A DNA stretch of 64,000 bases from the NCBI RefSeq assembly GCF_030315915.2, contig NZ_CP135990.1, positions 1,178,001 to 1,242,000 on the forward strand, written 5' to 3'. Source of the DNA: Providencia zhijiangensis (GTDB taxonomy: Bacteria > Pseudomonadota > Gammaproteobacteria > Enterobacterales > Enterobacteriaceae). The translations under genes and the position numbers were made by a program. The notes under the pieces are model-generated. The model saw only the letters and a program-made list of their open reading frames with translations, was not told the DNA's origin and ran no database searches. Of the stretch, positions 9,422 to 22,427 are shown piece by piece; position 1 is the first letter of the stretch; every line of letters starts with the position of its first letter.

Positions 9422-9431
9422 AAATCGAAAA

Positions 9432-9650
<219 letters not shown>

Positions 9651-9789
9651 CTAATCCTCTAAGTCTAATAACCGTGATTTTTTACGGGCAAGATAATGCC
9701 CAAAAACCCACACTAAGTAAAGAAGTGTCGCATTTTAAAGCGATCTTTCTTTAAAATAGTTGGGGATAAAATTACTGTATTGCCACTTT

Positions 9790-10512
9790 CTATCGCTTAA
9801 AAAGTGGTGATTTTTCAAATGATTGAGGTAAATCAATTGACTGTGGTAACCAGCATGCTGGGTCAATCCGCAGGTCACGCCACCGATAAAGAATATGCAG
9901 AAAATCCCTGCGGGAGATCTCCGTCGCGCCAAGTGAAGCGGTGTGGTGGTTAAGTACCTGACAATCAAAAAGTTGCCCATTATAGCGCAAAAAATGAAAA
10001 TAGAATGTAATAAAAGCACATTTGGACGCATCATTCATTCTACTGAACATTGACTCCCCACAAAACAGGTGTCCCATGTTCACGCCATACAAACCGCCCA
10101 CCAGCTGATCACCATGCCACGCCTCAATAGAGTGGGCGAGTCCCTCTTGGTGTAGTGCGAGATAACCCGCTTGTACAGAGGGCAGGATCCACGTGCCTTC
10201 TTTGCGTACAGCACAAGCCGCTATCACCTCTTTGAACGCATGATTTATGGTAATGTGATAAGGATATTTTTTTAATGTTTTGATCATGGAACGGCTGATA
10301 TGCAAGTCGCCCACTCTCAAGACGGCTCGCGGATCGGGTGACCACCATAAAGGCACTTCACCGGGGTTAAACCACGGAAAAATGCCATCGTAGTATGCGG
10401 CTTGTAAGCGGCGAGATGATAAATCACCGCCGATCGCCAGTAACCCATTAGGTTCCCGCATCGCTTCAGACACGGGCGGGAACAGGTATGAATCATCGTC
10501 TAATTGGTACAT
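9790..10512 (-). CDS. aat: Aat, leucyl/phenylalanyl-tRNA-protein transferase
   Basis: A 240-residue cytoplasmic enzyme that transfers Leu or Phe from aminoacyl-tRNA to N-terminal Arg or Lys of proteins, making type 2 N-degrons read by ClpS. Family motifs include [21 protein letters not shown] (residues about 45-65), EGTWI, and [20 protein letters not shown]. It lies 8 nt after cydC on the same strand, so it is probably the last gene of a cydD-cydC-aat operon. Confidence 0.97.
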   Translation of the reverse strand: MYQLDDDSYLFPPVSEAMREPNGLLAIGGDLSSRRLQAAYYDGIFPWFNPGEVPLWWSPDPRAVLRVGDLHISRSMIKTLKKYPYHITINHAFKEVIAACAVRKEGTWILPSVQAGYLALHQEGLAHSIEAWHGDQLVGGLYGVNMGHLFCGESMFSRMNDASKCAFITFYFHFLRYNGQLFDCQVLNHHTASLGATEISRRDFLHILYRWRDLRIDPACWLPQSIDLPQSFEKSPLFKR

Positions 10513-10520
10513 GGTGCACC

Positions 10521-12269
10521 TCAGCGAGTTTGCTGAACCAAATGACGTTGACGGAATTGATAATAACGACCTTGCTCAGCTAACAATTGCGAGTGTGAGC
10601 CTTGTTCGATAATTTCGCCATTATCCATCACACAAATGGTATCCATCTGCTCTAAACCTTGCATACGATGGGTGATTACCAGCAGGGTTTTATCGGCACA
10701 TTTTTGCTTGAGCAGGCTGAGAATTTGCTGTTCAGTGTGGGCATCTAACCCTTCTGTTGGCTCATCCATTAATACCAGCGGCGTATTGTGCAGAAGGGCG
10801 CGAGCGATACCTAAGCGGCGCTGCTCTCCTCCTGATAATTGACGACCGCCTTCACCCATCCATGCGTTTAATTTTAGCTGATTATCCAACAAATTATCTA
10901 AGCCAACTTGAGTCAGTACATCGCAAAGTTGCTCATCTGAGGCTTGTTCGTTGGCTAACAATAAATTGTTGCGCAGGGTATCGCTGAATACATGGACGCG
11001 TTGAGGAACCACGGACATCACGCCACGTAGCGCTTCTTCGCTGTAAGCTTGGATTGGCAGACCATTAATCGATATAACACCACTGTCCACATCCCAAGCG
11101 CGGGTGAGCAATTGCAGCAGCGTTGATTTACCGCAGCCCGTTTTTCCTAATAACGCGATGTGCTCGCCTTGTTTGATTGACAAAGTGACATTTTTTAGTA
11201 CGGCGAAAGGCTGTTCTGGATAAGTGAACGTGACGTGATCAATGATTAAATTTTCTAGCGATTTTAGTTCATTACCTTGATTGACAAAGTTCACTTCCGG
11301 TTTCGCATGCATTAACTGAGAGACGCGGGTAGCCGATGCAATCACTTGCCCCATGTGTTGGAATGCGACGGCAACAGGCCCTAAAGCCTCAAACGAAGCT
11401 AATGCACAGAACACAAATAAGGCAATCAGCGCACCGGGTTGTGTGTTTCCGCCAACATGTTCAGCAGCCATCCATAGAAGCAAGGTTGCGGTAAGTCCTG
11501 ATGCACACAGAATGATGGCTTGAGATAAACCTGTCAGTGCCGCTTGCTGCTGCTGGCGACCTTGCCATGAATTTTCGATGCTTGATAAGTGTTGACGAAA
11601 ACGTTGAGTCGCGCCAAATAAGGCTAATTCGGCTTGGCCTTGTAATGCGGAAGTTAATACAGTGCGGTAATTTCCACGTAATTCAGTAAGCTCACGTCCA
11701 ATCGGTTTACCGGCACGATAAAATACAAATGGCATCGTAAACAGCAGGAACAGCATGACGCCGCCTAATGTCCATGCAAGGCGAGGGTCAAGGAAGCTTA
11801 AACCAATGATCAGGACAAATGTGACAAAGAAAGCACTGACAATCGGCGAGAGAACACGCAAGTAAAGATGGTCTAGGGTCTCGACATCCGCCACCAGTCG
11901 ATTTAATAGATCCCCTTGGCGGAAACGGCTGATCCCACCGGGAGATAGCGGTAACACCTTGCTGAAGGCGAACACGCGCAGATGGGCTAAGACTTTGAAT
12001 GTCGCATCGTGGCTGACTAAGCGCTCGGCGTAACGTCCTGCGGTACGGAAAATAGCCGCACCACGAACCCCAGCCGCAGGCAGCATATAGTTAAAGAAAA
12101 AGATCCCCGGTGCACCCACGATAGCCGCACCGGCTAAGAACCATCCCGATAACGTGAGAAGGCCAATACTGGAAAGCAGCGTGACGATCGCCAGAATGAT
12201 CCCTAAGGAAATCAAAAACCAATGACGGCGATAGAGGGCTAAGAAGGGGAGTAATACTTTCATTTTCAA
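10521..12269 (-). CDS. cydC: CydC, heterodimeric ABC exporter subunit for cytochrome bd assembly
   Basis: A 582-residue half-transporter. Six membrane segments occupy about 1-310, followed by an ATPase domain with Walker [10 protein letters not shown] near 370, signature LSGGEQRR near 480 and Walker B LVLMDEP near 500. CydDC is a heterodimeric inner-membrane ABC transporter needed for cytochrome bd and periplasmic cytochrome maturation. It is linked to export of glutathione and cysteine and to haem. Its start overlaps the cydD stop by 4 nt (ATGA), which implies translational coupling. Confidence 0.96.
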   Translation of the reverse strand: MKMKVLLPFLALYRRHWFLISLGIILAIVTLLSSIGLLTLSGWFLAGAAIVGAPGIFFFNYMLPAAGVRGAAIFRTAGRYAERLVSHDATFKVLAHLRVFAFSKVLPLSPGGISRFRQGDLLNRLVADVETLDHLYLRVLSPIVSAFFVTFVLIIGLSFLDPRLAWTLGGVMLFLLFTMPFVFYRAGKPIGRELTELRGNYRTVLTSALQGQAELALFGATQRFRQHLSSIENSWQGRQQQQAALTGLSQAIILCASGLTATLLLWMAAEHVGGNTQPGALIALFVFCALASFEALGPVAVAFQHMGQVIASATRVSQLMHAKPEVNFVNQGNELKSLENLIIDHVTFTYPEQPFAVLKNVTLSIKQGEHIALLGKTGCGKSTLLQLLTRAWDVDSGVISINGLPIQAYSEEALRGVMSVVPQRVHVFSDTLRNNLLLANEQASDEQLCDVLTQVGLDNLLDNQLKLNAWMGEGGRQLSGGEQRRLGIARALLHNTPLVLMDEPTEGLDAHTEQQILSLLKQKCADKTLLVITHRMQGLEQMDTICVMDNGEIIEQGSHSQLLAEQGRYYQFRQRHLVQQTR

Positions 12270-14032
12270 AGCTCCTCTTGGCGATGAGCGAGTAATTGGG
12301 CAAAGGCACCTTCAGACTGGCTCAGTTGTTGGTAGTCACCACGCTGGATAATTTTCCCGTTAGACATCACCCAAATTTGGTCGTAATCCATGGTTTCTTC
12401 AAGTAAATGGGTCACTAATAACGTGGTTTGCTGCTCAGATAATTGATTCAATGTTTCCATCACGCGTTGCTCGCTGTGCGCATCTAAGCTGGCAGCTGGC
12501 TCATCTAATAGCAATAAGCGAGAAGGTTTTAAGAGTACGCGAGCGACAGCGACACGTTGGGCTTGCCCAACAGAAAGACGTGCGGCGAAATCACCTAAGC
12601 GGGTATTTAACCCATCCGGTAAGTTGGGCAGAAATTCCGCCACATAGGCTTTTTCGATAGCAGATTGAATTTCTGATTCAGTCGCATCGGGTTTACCTAG
12701 GCAAATATTTTCTTGCAACGTTTGTTCAGGCAAATGCGGGTTTTGCCCAACCCAGCCAACCAAAGCACGCCATTGTTCAGGGCATAATTGATTGAGCTCA
12801 TTGCCATTAATAGTAATGGAGCCGCGATAAGGCAGGAAGCCAAGTAATAAGTTTAATAGGGAGCTTTTACCTGCACCACTTTGACCAACTAAGGCAATGC
12901 GTTGCTGCGGTTCAATGGTGAAATCGAGAGGACCTGCGAGGATAGTGCCATCATGGGAAAGAACTTCCAGTTGTTTGGCTTCAATGCGAATAGGTTGCTC
13001 ATCAATCACCTTGTCGCCTTGTGGTAATTGTTCGTCACCTTGGCTTTCGAGTAAGGTCACCAGCGATTCCGCGGCGCCTACTGCTTGGGCTTTTGCGTGA
13101 TAGTAAGTGCCTAGGTCGCGCAGAGGTTGGAAAAATTCCGGGGATAAAATCAGCGCAAGGAAACCTGCAAATAGTGTGACAGGTAGACCATAACTACCGA
13201 AACTTAACTCTCCAAGATAAGAGAATCCGAAATAAACAGCGACCACCGCAATGGAGATTGACGCGAAAAATTCTAAGACTCCCGACGATAAAAATGCCAT
13301 ACGCAGCACTTCCATGGTGCGAGAACGGAAGTCTTCAGTGGATTCACGAATTTGGGTGACTTCTGCTTTGCCACGGAAGAACAGGCGTAGGGTGTCTAAT
13401 CCACGTAAACGGTCGAGGAAACTGCCACTCAAACGGCTTAAAGCAAGGAAGTTACGGCGGTTAGCATCGGCAGCACCCAGCCCAACCAGTGCCATGAAAA
13501 TCGGAATTAACGGTGCGGTTGCAAATAAAATCAGCGCAGCTGCCCAGTTAAAAGGGAAGATGGCAATCAAGATCATGATTGGGATGATGGTGGCTAAATA
13601 CATTTGCGGAAGATAGCGAGAATAGTAATCTTGCATATCTTCAATTTGCTCAAGAATAATCGTCGCCCAGCTTCCTGCTGGCTTACCTTTGACCCAAACA
13701 GGGCCTAATTCTTGCAGTTTATCTAACACCATGCCGCGGACTTGCTGTCTGACAACTTGTCCACAACGGTAGCCAGCGCGTTCACGAAGATAATGAACAA
13801 CACCGCGTAAAATAAAGACACTAATTAATAACGCAAAGTCGGTGAGGAGTTGCTCGCGTGGAATACTCTCCATCATGAGTGCTTGTAGGATCACAGCGAG
13901 GAACCAAGCCTGCGCAATAATTAATAAACCGCTGACTATGCCTAATAGCATAGAAATTCGGAGCCAACGCTTAGCAGGAGCGCTGTGTTGCTTTAACCAA
14001 CGCACCAATTCAGTCTGTCTTGATTTATCCAT
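12266..14032 (-). CDS. cydD: CydD, heterodimeric ABC exporter subunit for cytochrome bd assembly
   Basis: A 588-residue partner of CydC with six N-terminal membrane segments (to about 320). Its ATPase domain carries GQSGAGKSS near 383, a signature LSVGQAQR near 488 that is the slightly degenerate form usual for CydD, and LLLLDEPAAS as Walker B. It is first in the cydD-cydC-aat unit. A TTGAC-N6-ATCAA sequence about 60 nt upstream (14086-14101) looks FNR-like but has the wrong spacing. Confidence 0.96.
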   Translation of the reverse strand: MDKSRQTELVRWLKQHSAPAKRWLRISMLLGIVSGLLIIAQAWFLAVILQALMMESIPREQLLTDFALLISVFILRGVVHYLRERAGYRCGQVVRQQVRGMVLDKLQELGPVWVKGKPAGSWATIILEQIEDMQDYYSRYLPQMYLATIIPIMILIAIFPFNWAAALILFATAPLIPIFMALVGLGAADANRRNFLALSRLSGSFLDRLRGLDTLRLFFRGKAEVTQIRESTEDFRSRTMEVLRMAFLSSGVLEFFASISIAVVAVYFGFSYLGELSFGSYGLPVTLFAGFLALILSPEFFQPLRDLGTYYHAKAQAVGAAESLVTLLESQGDEQLPQGDKVIDEQPIRIEAKQLEVLSHDGTILAGPLDFTIEPQQRIALVGQSGAGKSSLLNLLLGFLPYRGSITINGNELNQLCPEQWRALVGWVGQNPHLPEQTLQENICLGKPDATESEIQSAIEKAYVAEFLPNLPDGLNTRLGDFAARLSVGQAQRVAVARVLLKPSRLLLLDEPAASLDAHSEQRVMETLNQLSEQQTTLLVTHLLEETMDYDQIWVMSNGKIIQRGDYQQLSQSEGAFAQLLAHRQEEL

Positions 14033-14353
14033 AATGATTTAGTTAGCAGGTGTAGTTTTCATGTTATTGAGTGCAGTTAAGATAGTTGACTTTGTCATCA
14101 AATCTAACCGAATTTTTGCCTATCATAACAGCTTCCATTCGATATGTTACATAATAAAAGCTAGTTATTTGAATAGAATAATTTTTGTTATCAATATGTT
14201 TTATAAAGGTAAATTATATTAAGCGTAATATAATTAAATTTGAACGAAGAGAGGATGTTACCGTTATTACAAAGAAAAAATAAGGTGGCTTAATTTATAA
14301 TTGTTAAGCCACCTGCATTTTAGGTTGAAATAATTTTGGGGGAATTTCGTGTG
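14033..14353. other. Intergenic region DUF4153 gene to cydD
   Basis: A 321-nt AT-rich gap between two minus-strand genes. It contains the DUF4153 gene terminator (14283-14314) and, on its right side, the cydD promoter region. No gene was seen. Confidence 0.5.
14283..14314 (-). terminator. Terminator of the DUF4153 gene
   Basis: A perfect 11-bp stem (AGGTGGCTTAA with TTAAGCCACCT) with a 10-nt loop. Read on the minus strand it is followed by TTATTTTTTC. Confidence 0.85.
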
Positions 14354-16027
14354 TTATTCAGGAACAATTTGCAACCAGGTTTTTGGTTTCAATATAAACT
14401 GGTTGTTAAGTAGCTTATCCCATGCTGTTTTTTTGGATGGCATATCGTCGAATACCTCTCGTTGCGTATCGACTAATTTCCATGTGTTATCCATGGACTG
14501 CCAAATAGTACATTCATAATCAAGGGACTCGGGAATGGAGTAGCACATCACCACTTCGTTTGTTCCATCGTGGTTTGCATCGGCCATAAATCCAAGACAT
14601 TCATAATTGCTGTAATAATTGGTGCAATTCCATGCATCGCGGATCCCGTCTTCCATATCAAACCAGTTTTGTGGCAATGGCTGGCTGCCTTTGGCGATGA
14701 TAAGAACCTCTTTAAGCGGTTTAGGGACATCAGAGTAAGCGCCAACTTTGAGCTGTGCTTTCGTTTCAGGATCTTGCTCCAATTTTGCTAACGCTTCTTT
14801 TCCCCGCACTCCTAACTTCTCTAAGTCATAAGACAAATCGTAGTTAATTTTAATTTTGCCTTTCTCAACGGCCGCCATAATGCTGTTGACCGCAATACGT
14901 TGGAAATCACCAATAGGGCTGTTAATAACTAAGATAGTGGCGATTAAACCAAGAATAGCGACCTTATTGATAGCGCCGAGGGAGAATGCCCAGCGGTGTC
15001 GCTTTATAATGATTGCGATACTATAAGCTAAAATAATCAGGGTTAAGAATAGTGCAATAGTAAATGCATATAGCCTACTTACACTCCAGCTATATTGGCT
15101 AACACGAACGAAAATACCGTACAGAGAAAGTGCAGAAAATGCATTTAATAGAACGATGCTGATTAATACAAAGCCATTGATAATCGATTTAAATTGGAAT
15201 TGTGTTGTGCCATCGCCATAAAGGGCATTAATAAAGATAATATTTAAAATCACAAAGCAGAGCATGGTGCCAGAACCCAGCTCTGAAGCCGTGTAATGCA
15301 CACCAGTTAATATGGAAACCGCCAATCCGGCTAAGAAAATTACGGCGATTAAACTGAGTAAAGGCAGGAAAAACTGCGAGAAATATTTGGCGATGTTGTT
15401 CAGTTGCATCACCAATTTAGAACGCAAAAAGAGCAAGCTGGTATTAAAACCAACTAAAAAGGCCACCCAAAGGACAATGTAGTGACCAAGAAATTGGCTG
15501 AGTGTTGACAGATTGACAATGCCGAATAAAAAGCTGGCTTGTTTGACTATCAGGGCTAATAAGCCCCCAATGGCACAGGCGAAAAGACCAAATAAGGTGT
15601 TGCGGAAATAGTGCCCAACTAAGCAGCTGTAATTAGCTTTCCAAGTTCCTGTAGCCTGACGGTTTTGCATCCAAGGTAATATAAAAAAAATCAGGACAGT
15701 GAGCGTTGTAATCGAGAGGAATGCGTCATTGTTATCAGAAGTACCAATATCAAGGCTTTGCCAAGTATTGATCCAAAAAACAAGTACAACCGTTAGGATA
15801 ATATTGAGATAAAACACGGCTTGCTTGGCATTGGTAATAAGAAAGCTGATAACCGAAGGGACAAAAATAGCCAATATTATGGGTAAATAAGCCCATGTAG
15901 GGCTTAATGGGATTTCTATGGAATAATCAAGAGTCGCAGTGATGACAATTCCTTGAATAACCGATAGCAAGATAACAATAAAATATGCCAGCTTATTAAT
16001 GGGCTCTTTTTGCGTTTGAGGCTCCAT
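14354..16027 (-). CDS. DUF4153 domain-containing membrane protein
   Basis: A 557-residue protein with about 12 hydrophobic segments covering residues 12-375, arranged as in DUF4153 proteins, and a hydrophilic C-terminal domain of about 170 residues. The tail includes LEQDPETKAQLKVGAYSD and an aspartate/asparagine-rich stretch DANHDGTNEVVMCY that resembles an EF-hand/VCBS-like calcium loop. The function is unknown. It has its own terminator and lies between cydD and trxB, which are adjacent in E. coli, so it is an accessory insertion in this otherwise conserved block. It is probably in the inner membrane. Confidence 0.75.
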   Translation of the reverse strand: MEPQTQKEPINKLAYFIVILLSVIQGIVITATLDYSIEIPLSPTWAYLPIILAIFVPSVISFLITNAKQAVFYLNIILTVVLVFWINTWQSLDIGTSDNNDAFLSITTLTVLIFFILPWMQNRQATGTWKANYSCLVGHYFRNTLFGLFACAIGGLLALIVKQASFLFGIVNLSTLSQFLGHYIVLWVAFLVGFNTSLLFLRSKLVMQLNNIAKYFSQFFLPLLSLIAVIFLAGLAVSILTGVHYTASELGSGTMLCFVILNIIFINALYGDGTTQFQFKSIINGFVLISIVLLNAFSALSLYGIFVRVSQYSWSVSRLYAFTIALFLTLIILAYSIAIIIKRHRWAFSLGAINKVAILGLIATILVINSPIGDFQRIAVNSIMAAVEKGKIKINYDLSYDLEKLGVRGKEALAKLEQDPETKAQLKVGAYSDVPKPLKEVLIIAKGSQPLPQNWFDMEDGIRDAWNCTNYYSNYECLGFMADANHDGTNEVVMCYSIPESLDYECTIWQSMDNTWKLVDTQREVFDDMPSKKTAWDKLLNNQFILKPKTWLQIVPE

Positions 16028-16246
16028 GTCACTTCCTTATTTGAATGAACAAGATAATTAAATGAGTATAGGCATGGGATAAAAAGAGCAAAATAAACTT
16101 GCTCCTAATTCAGGAGGGAATAGCGCTTTATTTTTGAAACAGGAATAAATAAAAAGCCCCATTCTATTTCGCTGCGAACTTAATGAACGACAACGTAAAA
16201 ATGAGGCTTCAAGGTATTTCAGATTAGCGATTTTTAGATTAAAAAA

Positions 16247-17762
<1,516 letters not shown>

Positions 17763-18257
17763 ATGATTGACAATAAAAAGCGTCCTGGTAAAGACCTTGA
17801 CCGTATTGACAGGAATATACTGAACGAATTGCAAAAAGACGGGCGTATCTCTAACGTTGAGCTATCTAAGCGTGTTGGTTTATCTCCAACGCCATGTTTA
17901 GAGCGTGTTCGTCGTCTTGAAAGACAGGGTTTCATTTCTGGCTATACCGCACTGTTAAATCCACACTATTTAGATGCATCGCTGCTGGTTTTCGTTGAAA
18001 TTACCTTAAACCGAGGAGCACCGGATGTATTCGAACAATTCAACACAGCAGTTCAAAAACTTGAAGAAATTCAAGAATGTCATCTCGTTTCCGGTGACTT
18101 TGACTATTTGTTGAAAACGCGTGTGCCAGATATGTCCGCATATCGTAAACTGCTAGGTGAAACTTTATTACGCCTTCCGGGTGTAAACGATACTCGTACC
18201 TACGTAGTTATGGAAGAAGTGAAACAAAGCAACCGTTTAGTGATTAAAACTCGCTAA
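17763..18257 (+). CDS. lrp: Lrp, leucine-responsive regulatory protein
   Basis: A 164-residue Lrp/AsnC-family global regulator of the same length as the E. coli protein. It has an N-terminal helix-turn-helix (about 15-60, ELSKRVGLSPTPCLERVRRL) and a C-terminal RAM effector domain (about 70-155). As octamers and hexadecamers it wraps DNA and controls amino-acid metabolism, transport and fimbriae in response to leucine. The downstream hairpin at 18317-18350 ends the transcript. Confidence 0.98.
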   Translation: MIDNKKRPGKDLDRIDRNILNELQKDGRISNVELSKRVGLSPTPCLERVRRLERQGFISGYTALLNPHYLDASLLVFVEITLNRGAPDVFEQFNTAVQKLEEIQECHLVSGDFDYLLKTRVPDMSAYRKLLGETLLRLPGVNDTRTYVVMEEVKQSNRLVIKTR

Positions 18258-18669
18258 TTGTACTTTGTGTTCATCATTCCTGCACAGCAATCTGCATTGT
18301 TGTCGCACTGCTGTTTCAACGCTGGGTTTACTCAGCGTTGTTCCGTTTTTAAGTACTATAATTTTTCTCTTTAATTCTCCCAATGGTTCTTTTTCGAACA
18401 TTCTCTCGTCACTGCCCGCGATAGACTCAAAATTAGTCAGAAATTTTCATTTCAATTTATTGATTTTAAAGCTATAAACAATTAAGAATTTTGACCTTAA
18501 ATAGAGTTTGAAACCCTATTCGTAAGATGAAATACTGAGTCTTATGGTCTCTATGGTGTGATAATTTGTCTTAATCCCCTTAAAGCAGGCGCGTTTAGAG
18601 GATTAGTGTTAGAATAATCATAGGATAATCACGTATTAAGCAAGAACATCAGTCAGTAAAGAAACAATA
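18258..18669. other. Intergenic region lrp to ftsK
   Basis: A 412-nt gap containing the lrp terminator and the ftsK promoter region. In E. coli ftsK has a LexA-controlled promoter, but no CTG-N10-CAG LexA box is evident here. No gene was seen. Confidence 0.5.
18317..18350 (+). terminator. lrp terminator
   Basis: An 8-bp stem (CAACGCTG with CAGCGTTG) with an 8-nt loop is followed by TTCCGTTTTT. Confidence 0.8.
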
Positions 18670-21600
18670 ATGAGCCAAGAATATACCGAAGATAAGTACA
18701 TCAAATTTAAAAAGCTCAGTAGCGGAAGACGGCTATTAGAGGTGATTTTGTTGGCAATCTGCCTCTGTGCGATTTTTCTTATGGTCGCGCTATGGAGCTT
18801 TAATCCTTCTGACCCGAGTTGGTCACAAACTAACTGGGACGCCCCCGTTAAAAACTTAGGGGGAAGTATTGGCTCATGGAGTGCGGATATCCTATTTTCC
18901 GCATTTGGTATTCTCGCGTTTGCGATCCCGCCATTATTGTTACTCGGGTGTTGGGCAATTTATCACTATGAGAGCCAGCGCCGTTATATTGACTTTTTCT
19001 CGCTCTCTCTACGTCTCATTGGCGGGTTAGCGCTGATCCTTTCATCTTGTGGTTTGGCCGCGCTTAACTTTGATGATTTACCCAACTTCGCTTCTGGCGG
19101 GGTCATTGGTAGTGTATTCAGTAATGCAATTATGCCGTGGTTTAATTCATTGGGTGCAACCTTGGCGCTGTTGTTCCTCTGGGCAATCAGTTTTACCCTC
19201 TTCACGGGTTGGTCTTGGCTGACTATTGCAGAAAAAATAGGGGCAGGGATATTGCTTCCTATCACCTTGCTAACAAACCGTGCCCGTGGTGATGAGCTTG
19301 ATGACTACGATTATGATGTTGAAGAGACCGAAGAGGCGCTGCAGCGTGCTCAAATCGCTGAGCATCAAGCAAATGATGAAAGCCAACAATTTGATGCGGA
19401 TGATGTACTGTTTTCCGCGCCAACAGTCTCTGAGCTCGTTTCTGAAGATGTACAGCCTGCGGTTGAACCACTGGTTATGGCTGATCCTCTGTTAGCTTCT
19501 GAAGCGCAACCTGTTATTGAGCCAGTCCAGCCAAGCGCTTCTTTGGCAGAGCAGCCCACTTTTACTGCTCAACCAACGGAAAATACAGTTTTACCGACAT
19601 TTTCCGCGACAGAAGAGCCTTCCGCAACTAAAGAGCCGCAAACTTACCATTTTGAAGTGCCTGATGATTATCAGCCCCAAGTGGCACCAACGCAGGCATT
19701 TTCTCCTGCACCTGTTATACCTCAAGAACCGACATTTACACCTGAGCCCGTTTTTGCTCCAGAACCTGTTTTTGAGTCCAAACCGGCAGCTCCAACATTT
19801 ATATCGTCACAGTTTGCGCCTGTAGAGCCAACCATTGATATGGGAAGCCCTGACGTGAGTGAATCATCAGTAACTAGCCGTGTCGCCGACCCTGCTGCGC
19901 TAGCCGCTGCGGGCATTTCGATTGCAGCGATGGAACGCCACGCGCAAGTGAAAAAGAATCTGGAGCCAGAATTACCTCGTCCAAATCCGGTTCGCTTGCC
20001 GACTCGCCGTGAGCTGTATGGTATTCGTATTCCATCTCAGCGTGATGCAGAGCTTCAACGTCGTCAAGAAGAGGCATCTCAGCGTGAGCAGGTATATCAG
20101 CAATGGTCTGCGACTGAAGAACCTGAAAATGAAGTGAAAACTGATGATGAGCTAGAGCAAGAAAGGTTGTTGCGCGTTCAATTCTTAGAGCAGCAACGTC
20201 AACGCTACGGCGAGCCAGATACGGATATGCAGGAGTTTGACGCTGCATTCCAGGTTAACCAGCCTGCGGTTGATTCTGTTGCCGCTTCAGATATTGCGCC
20301 AGAGCCAGAAACTCATCAAGATTATATGCCTGCGAGTACGTTTACTCAGCCAGAAATTGAACATCGTTGGGCTTCTGCTCCTGCATTTACGCCAGCTTTT
20401 GAACCTACAAAACAAATAGAACCAACTTCATCTTCAGATATCCATCGCTTTACTGCCCATGCCGATGATGAGCATGAGCTGGATAATGATGCGGATGATT
20501 TTGAACCTAAAATTGATTTAAGTACGCCATTATCGGCATTTGAGCGTTTCTCGCCGGTAGATGATTTAGTTGATGATGAGCCAGCAGCGCCACTGTTTAT
20601 GCCGTCATTTACCGAACCGCCAGTGCAAGCTCATTCGATAACGCAAGAACAGCCGATAGCGCCAGCACATAATGGAAATGAATTTGTTGCTCATTCTGCG
20701 GGGCAGCCTCAAACTGCAGCACAGCAGCCACAGCAGCCACAGCAGCCACAGCAGCCACAGCAGCCACAGCAGCCACAGCAGCCACAGCAGCCACAGCAGG
20801 ATAGTTTATTCCACCCATTCTTAGTACGTAACGACCAACCGTTACCAAAACCGACGACGCCAATGCCATCTCTTGACCTGCTGGCGAGCCCACCGGAACA
20901 AGAAGAGCCAGTGGATATGTTCAAATTAGAGCAAACCGCAAGGCTAATTGAAGCACGTTTGAATGATTATCGGGTTAAGGCTGAAGTTGTTGGCTTCTCT
21001 CCGGGGCCGGTGATTACTCGCTTTGAGTTGGATCTTGCGCCGGGAGTTAAAGCGGCTCGAATTTCCACATTATCCCGAGATCTTGCGCGTTCATTGTCGA
21101 CTACGGCGGTTCGTGTTGTTGAGGTGATCCCAGGTAAACCGTATGTTGGTCTAGAATTACCTAACGAAAAACGTCAAACCGTTTACTTGAGTGAAGTTTT
21201 AGATTGTGATGATTTTAGAAAAAATCCATCGCCATTGACAATAGTGTTAGGGAAAGATATTGAAGGTGAGCCTGTTGTTGCCGACTTGGCAAAAATGCCG
21301 CACTTACTAGTGGCGGGTACAACGGGGTCCGGTAAATCGGTTGGGGTCAACGCGATGATCCTCAGTATCTTATATAAAGCGAAACCTGAAGATGTTCGCT
21401 TTATTATGATTGACCCGAAAATGCTGGAACTTTCTATCTATGAAGGGATCCCGCATCTGTTAACTGAAGTTGTCACCGACATGAAAGACGCGGCGAATGC
21501 GCTGCGTTGGTGTGTCAATGAAATGGAACGCCGTTATAAACTGATGTCAGCTTTAGGTGTACGTAATCTCGCGGGTTACAACGATAAGATTAAAGCGGCA

Positions 21601-22341
21601 GCGGATATGAATCGCCCAATCCCAGACCCATTCTGGAAGCCGGGTGACAGTATGGATATGGAACATCCAATGCTGAAAAAAGAACCTTATATCGTGGTGA
21701 TGGTGGACGAATTTGCGGACTTAATGATGACCGCAGGGAAGAAAGTGGAAGAGTTGATTGCTCGTTTAGCACAAAAAGCGCGTGCAGCGGGTATCCACCT
21801 CGTTTTAGCTACCCAGCGCCCATCCGTTGACATCATCACCGGGTTAATTAAAGCCAATATTCCAACGCGTATCGCCTTTACGGTATCGAGTAAAATTGAC
21901 TCACGTACTATTCTTGACCAAGGTGGTGCAGAATCACTATTGGGTATGGGGGATATGCTGTATCTGCCACCAAACTCATCCATTCCTGTTCGTGTTCATG
22001 GTGCATTTGTCCGTGACCAAGAAGTTCACGCAGTTGTGAATGATTGGAAAGCGCGTGGAAAACCGCAATATATTGATAGCATCACAACGTGTAGCGATGA
22101 TAGTGAAGGTGGCGGAAGTTCAGATAATGGTGATGAAGATCTTGACCCGTTATTTGACCAAGCTGTCGAATTTGTTGTTGAAAAACAAAGGGTATCTATC
22201 TCCGGTGTACAACGTCAATTCCGTATCGGTTACAACCGTGCAGCTCGGATTGTTGAGCAAATGGAAGACCAAGGAATTGTCAGTGAACCAGGGCATAACG
22301 GTAACCGAGAAGTATTAGCGCCACCATCAATGGGATATTAA
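18670..22341 (+). CDS. ftsK: FtsK, DNA translocase and divisome protein
   Basis: A 1,223-residue protein. Four or more N-terminal membrane segments (about 25-190) anchor it at the septum. A long acidic, Pro/Gln/Glu-rich linker runs to about 750. The RecA-like motor follows with Walker A GTTGSGKS near 883 and Walker [12 protein letters not shown] near 1015. A C-terminal winged-helix gamma domain (about 1160-1220, [16 protein letters not shown]) reads KOPS and activates XerCD. It links cell division to chromosome-dimer resolution and terminus segregation. The linker contains eight tandem PQQ units (residues about 685-710). lolA and rarA follow as in E. coli. Confidence 0.97.
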   Translation: MSQEYTEDKYIKFKKLSSGRRLLEVILLAICLCAIFLMVALWSFNPSDPSWSQTNWDAPVKNLGGSIGSWSADILFSAFGILAFAIPPLLLLGCWAIYHYESQRRYIDFFSLSLRLIGGLALILSSCGLAALNFDDLPNFASGGVIGSVFSNAIMPWFNSLGATLALLFLWAISFTLFTGWSWLTIAEKIGAGILLPITLLTNRARGDELDDYDYDVEETEEALQRAQIAEHQANDESQQFDADDVLFSAPTVSELVSEDVQPAVEPLVMADPLLASEAQPVIEPVQPSASLAEQPTFTAQPTENTVLPTFSATEEPSATKEPQTYHFEVPDDYQPQVAPTQAFSPAPVIPQEPTFTPEPVFAPEPVFESKPAAPTFISSQFAPVEPTIDMGSPDVSESSVTSRVADPAALAAAGISIAAMERHAQVKKNLEPELPRPNPVRLPTRRELYGIRIPSQRDAELQRRQEEASQREQVYQQWSATEEPENEVKTDDELEQERLLRVQFLEQQRQRYGEPDTDMQEFDAAFQVNQPAVDSVAASDIAPEPETHQDYMPASTFTQPEIEHRWASAPAFTPAFEPTKQIEPTSSSDIHRFTAHADDEHELDNDADDFEPKIDLSTPLSAFERFSPVDDLVDDEPAAPLFMPSFTEPPVQAHSITQEQPIAPAHNGNEFVAHSAGQPQTAAQQPQQPQQPQQPQQPQQPQQPQQPQQDSLFHPFLVRNDQPLPKPTTPMPSLDLLASPPEQEEPVDMFKLEQTARLIEARLNDYRVKAEVVGFSPGPVITRFELDLAPGVKAARISTLSRDLARSLSTTAVRVVEVIPGKPYVGLELPNEKRQTVYLSEVLDCDDFRKNPSPLTIVLGKDIEGEPVVADLAKMPHLLVAGTTGSGKSVGVNAMILSILYKAKPEDVRFIMIDPKMLELSIYEGIPHLLTEVVTDMKDAANALRWCVNEMERRYKLMSALGVRNLAGYNDKIKAAADMNRPIPDPFWKPGDSMDMEHPMLKKEPYIVVMVDEFADLMMTAGKKVEELIARLAQKARAAGIHLVLATQRPSVDIITGLIKANIPTRIAFTVSSKIDSRTILDQGGAESLLGMGDMLYLPPNSSIPVRVHGAFVRDQEVHAVVNDWKARGKPQYIDSITTCSDDSEGGGSSDNGDEDLDPLFDQAVEFVVEKQRVSISGVQRQFRIGYNRAARIVEQMEDQGIVSEPGHNGNREVLAPPSMGY
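20722..20799 (+). repeat. 9-bp tandem repeat inside ftsK (QQP units)
   Basis: Eight identical copies of CAGCAGCCA are followed by a partial copy (CAGCAG), in frame, encoding a QQP run in the linker. The units are identical at the nucleotide level, including codon choice, which indicates recent slippage expansion. Confidence 0.97.
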
Positions 22342-22371
22342 TATTTCATGTGCTAATTGCTGGTTTAATTC

Positions 22372-22399
22372 AAGGGGTGTATAAAGACATACGCCCTTT
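22372..22399 (+). terminator. Possible ftsK terminator or attenuator
   Basis: An imperfect stem (AAGGGGTGTAT with ATACGCCCTT, one bulge) with a 6-nt loop lies between ftsK and lolA. The T tract is weak (TTTGTGG), so read-through into lolA is likely. Confidence 0.4.
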
Positions 22400-22427
22400 G
22401 TGGTATTAATTTTAAGGTCTTTTCTCG

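Noticed and set aside
14086..14101. FNR-like TTGAC-N6-ATCAA upstream of cydD
   Set aside because: The spacer is 6 nt, not the required 4, so it is not an FNR box by the consensus.
18265..18477. 70-codon open frame after lrp
   Set aside because: It spans the lrp terminator hairpin, has no ribosome-binding site and no coding character.
20722..20799. Short regular repeats considered as a CRISPR or REP array
   Set aside because: The units are contiguous 9-bp in-frame codons inside ftsK with no spacers.
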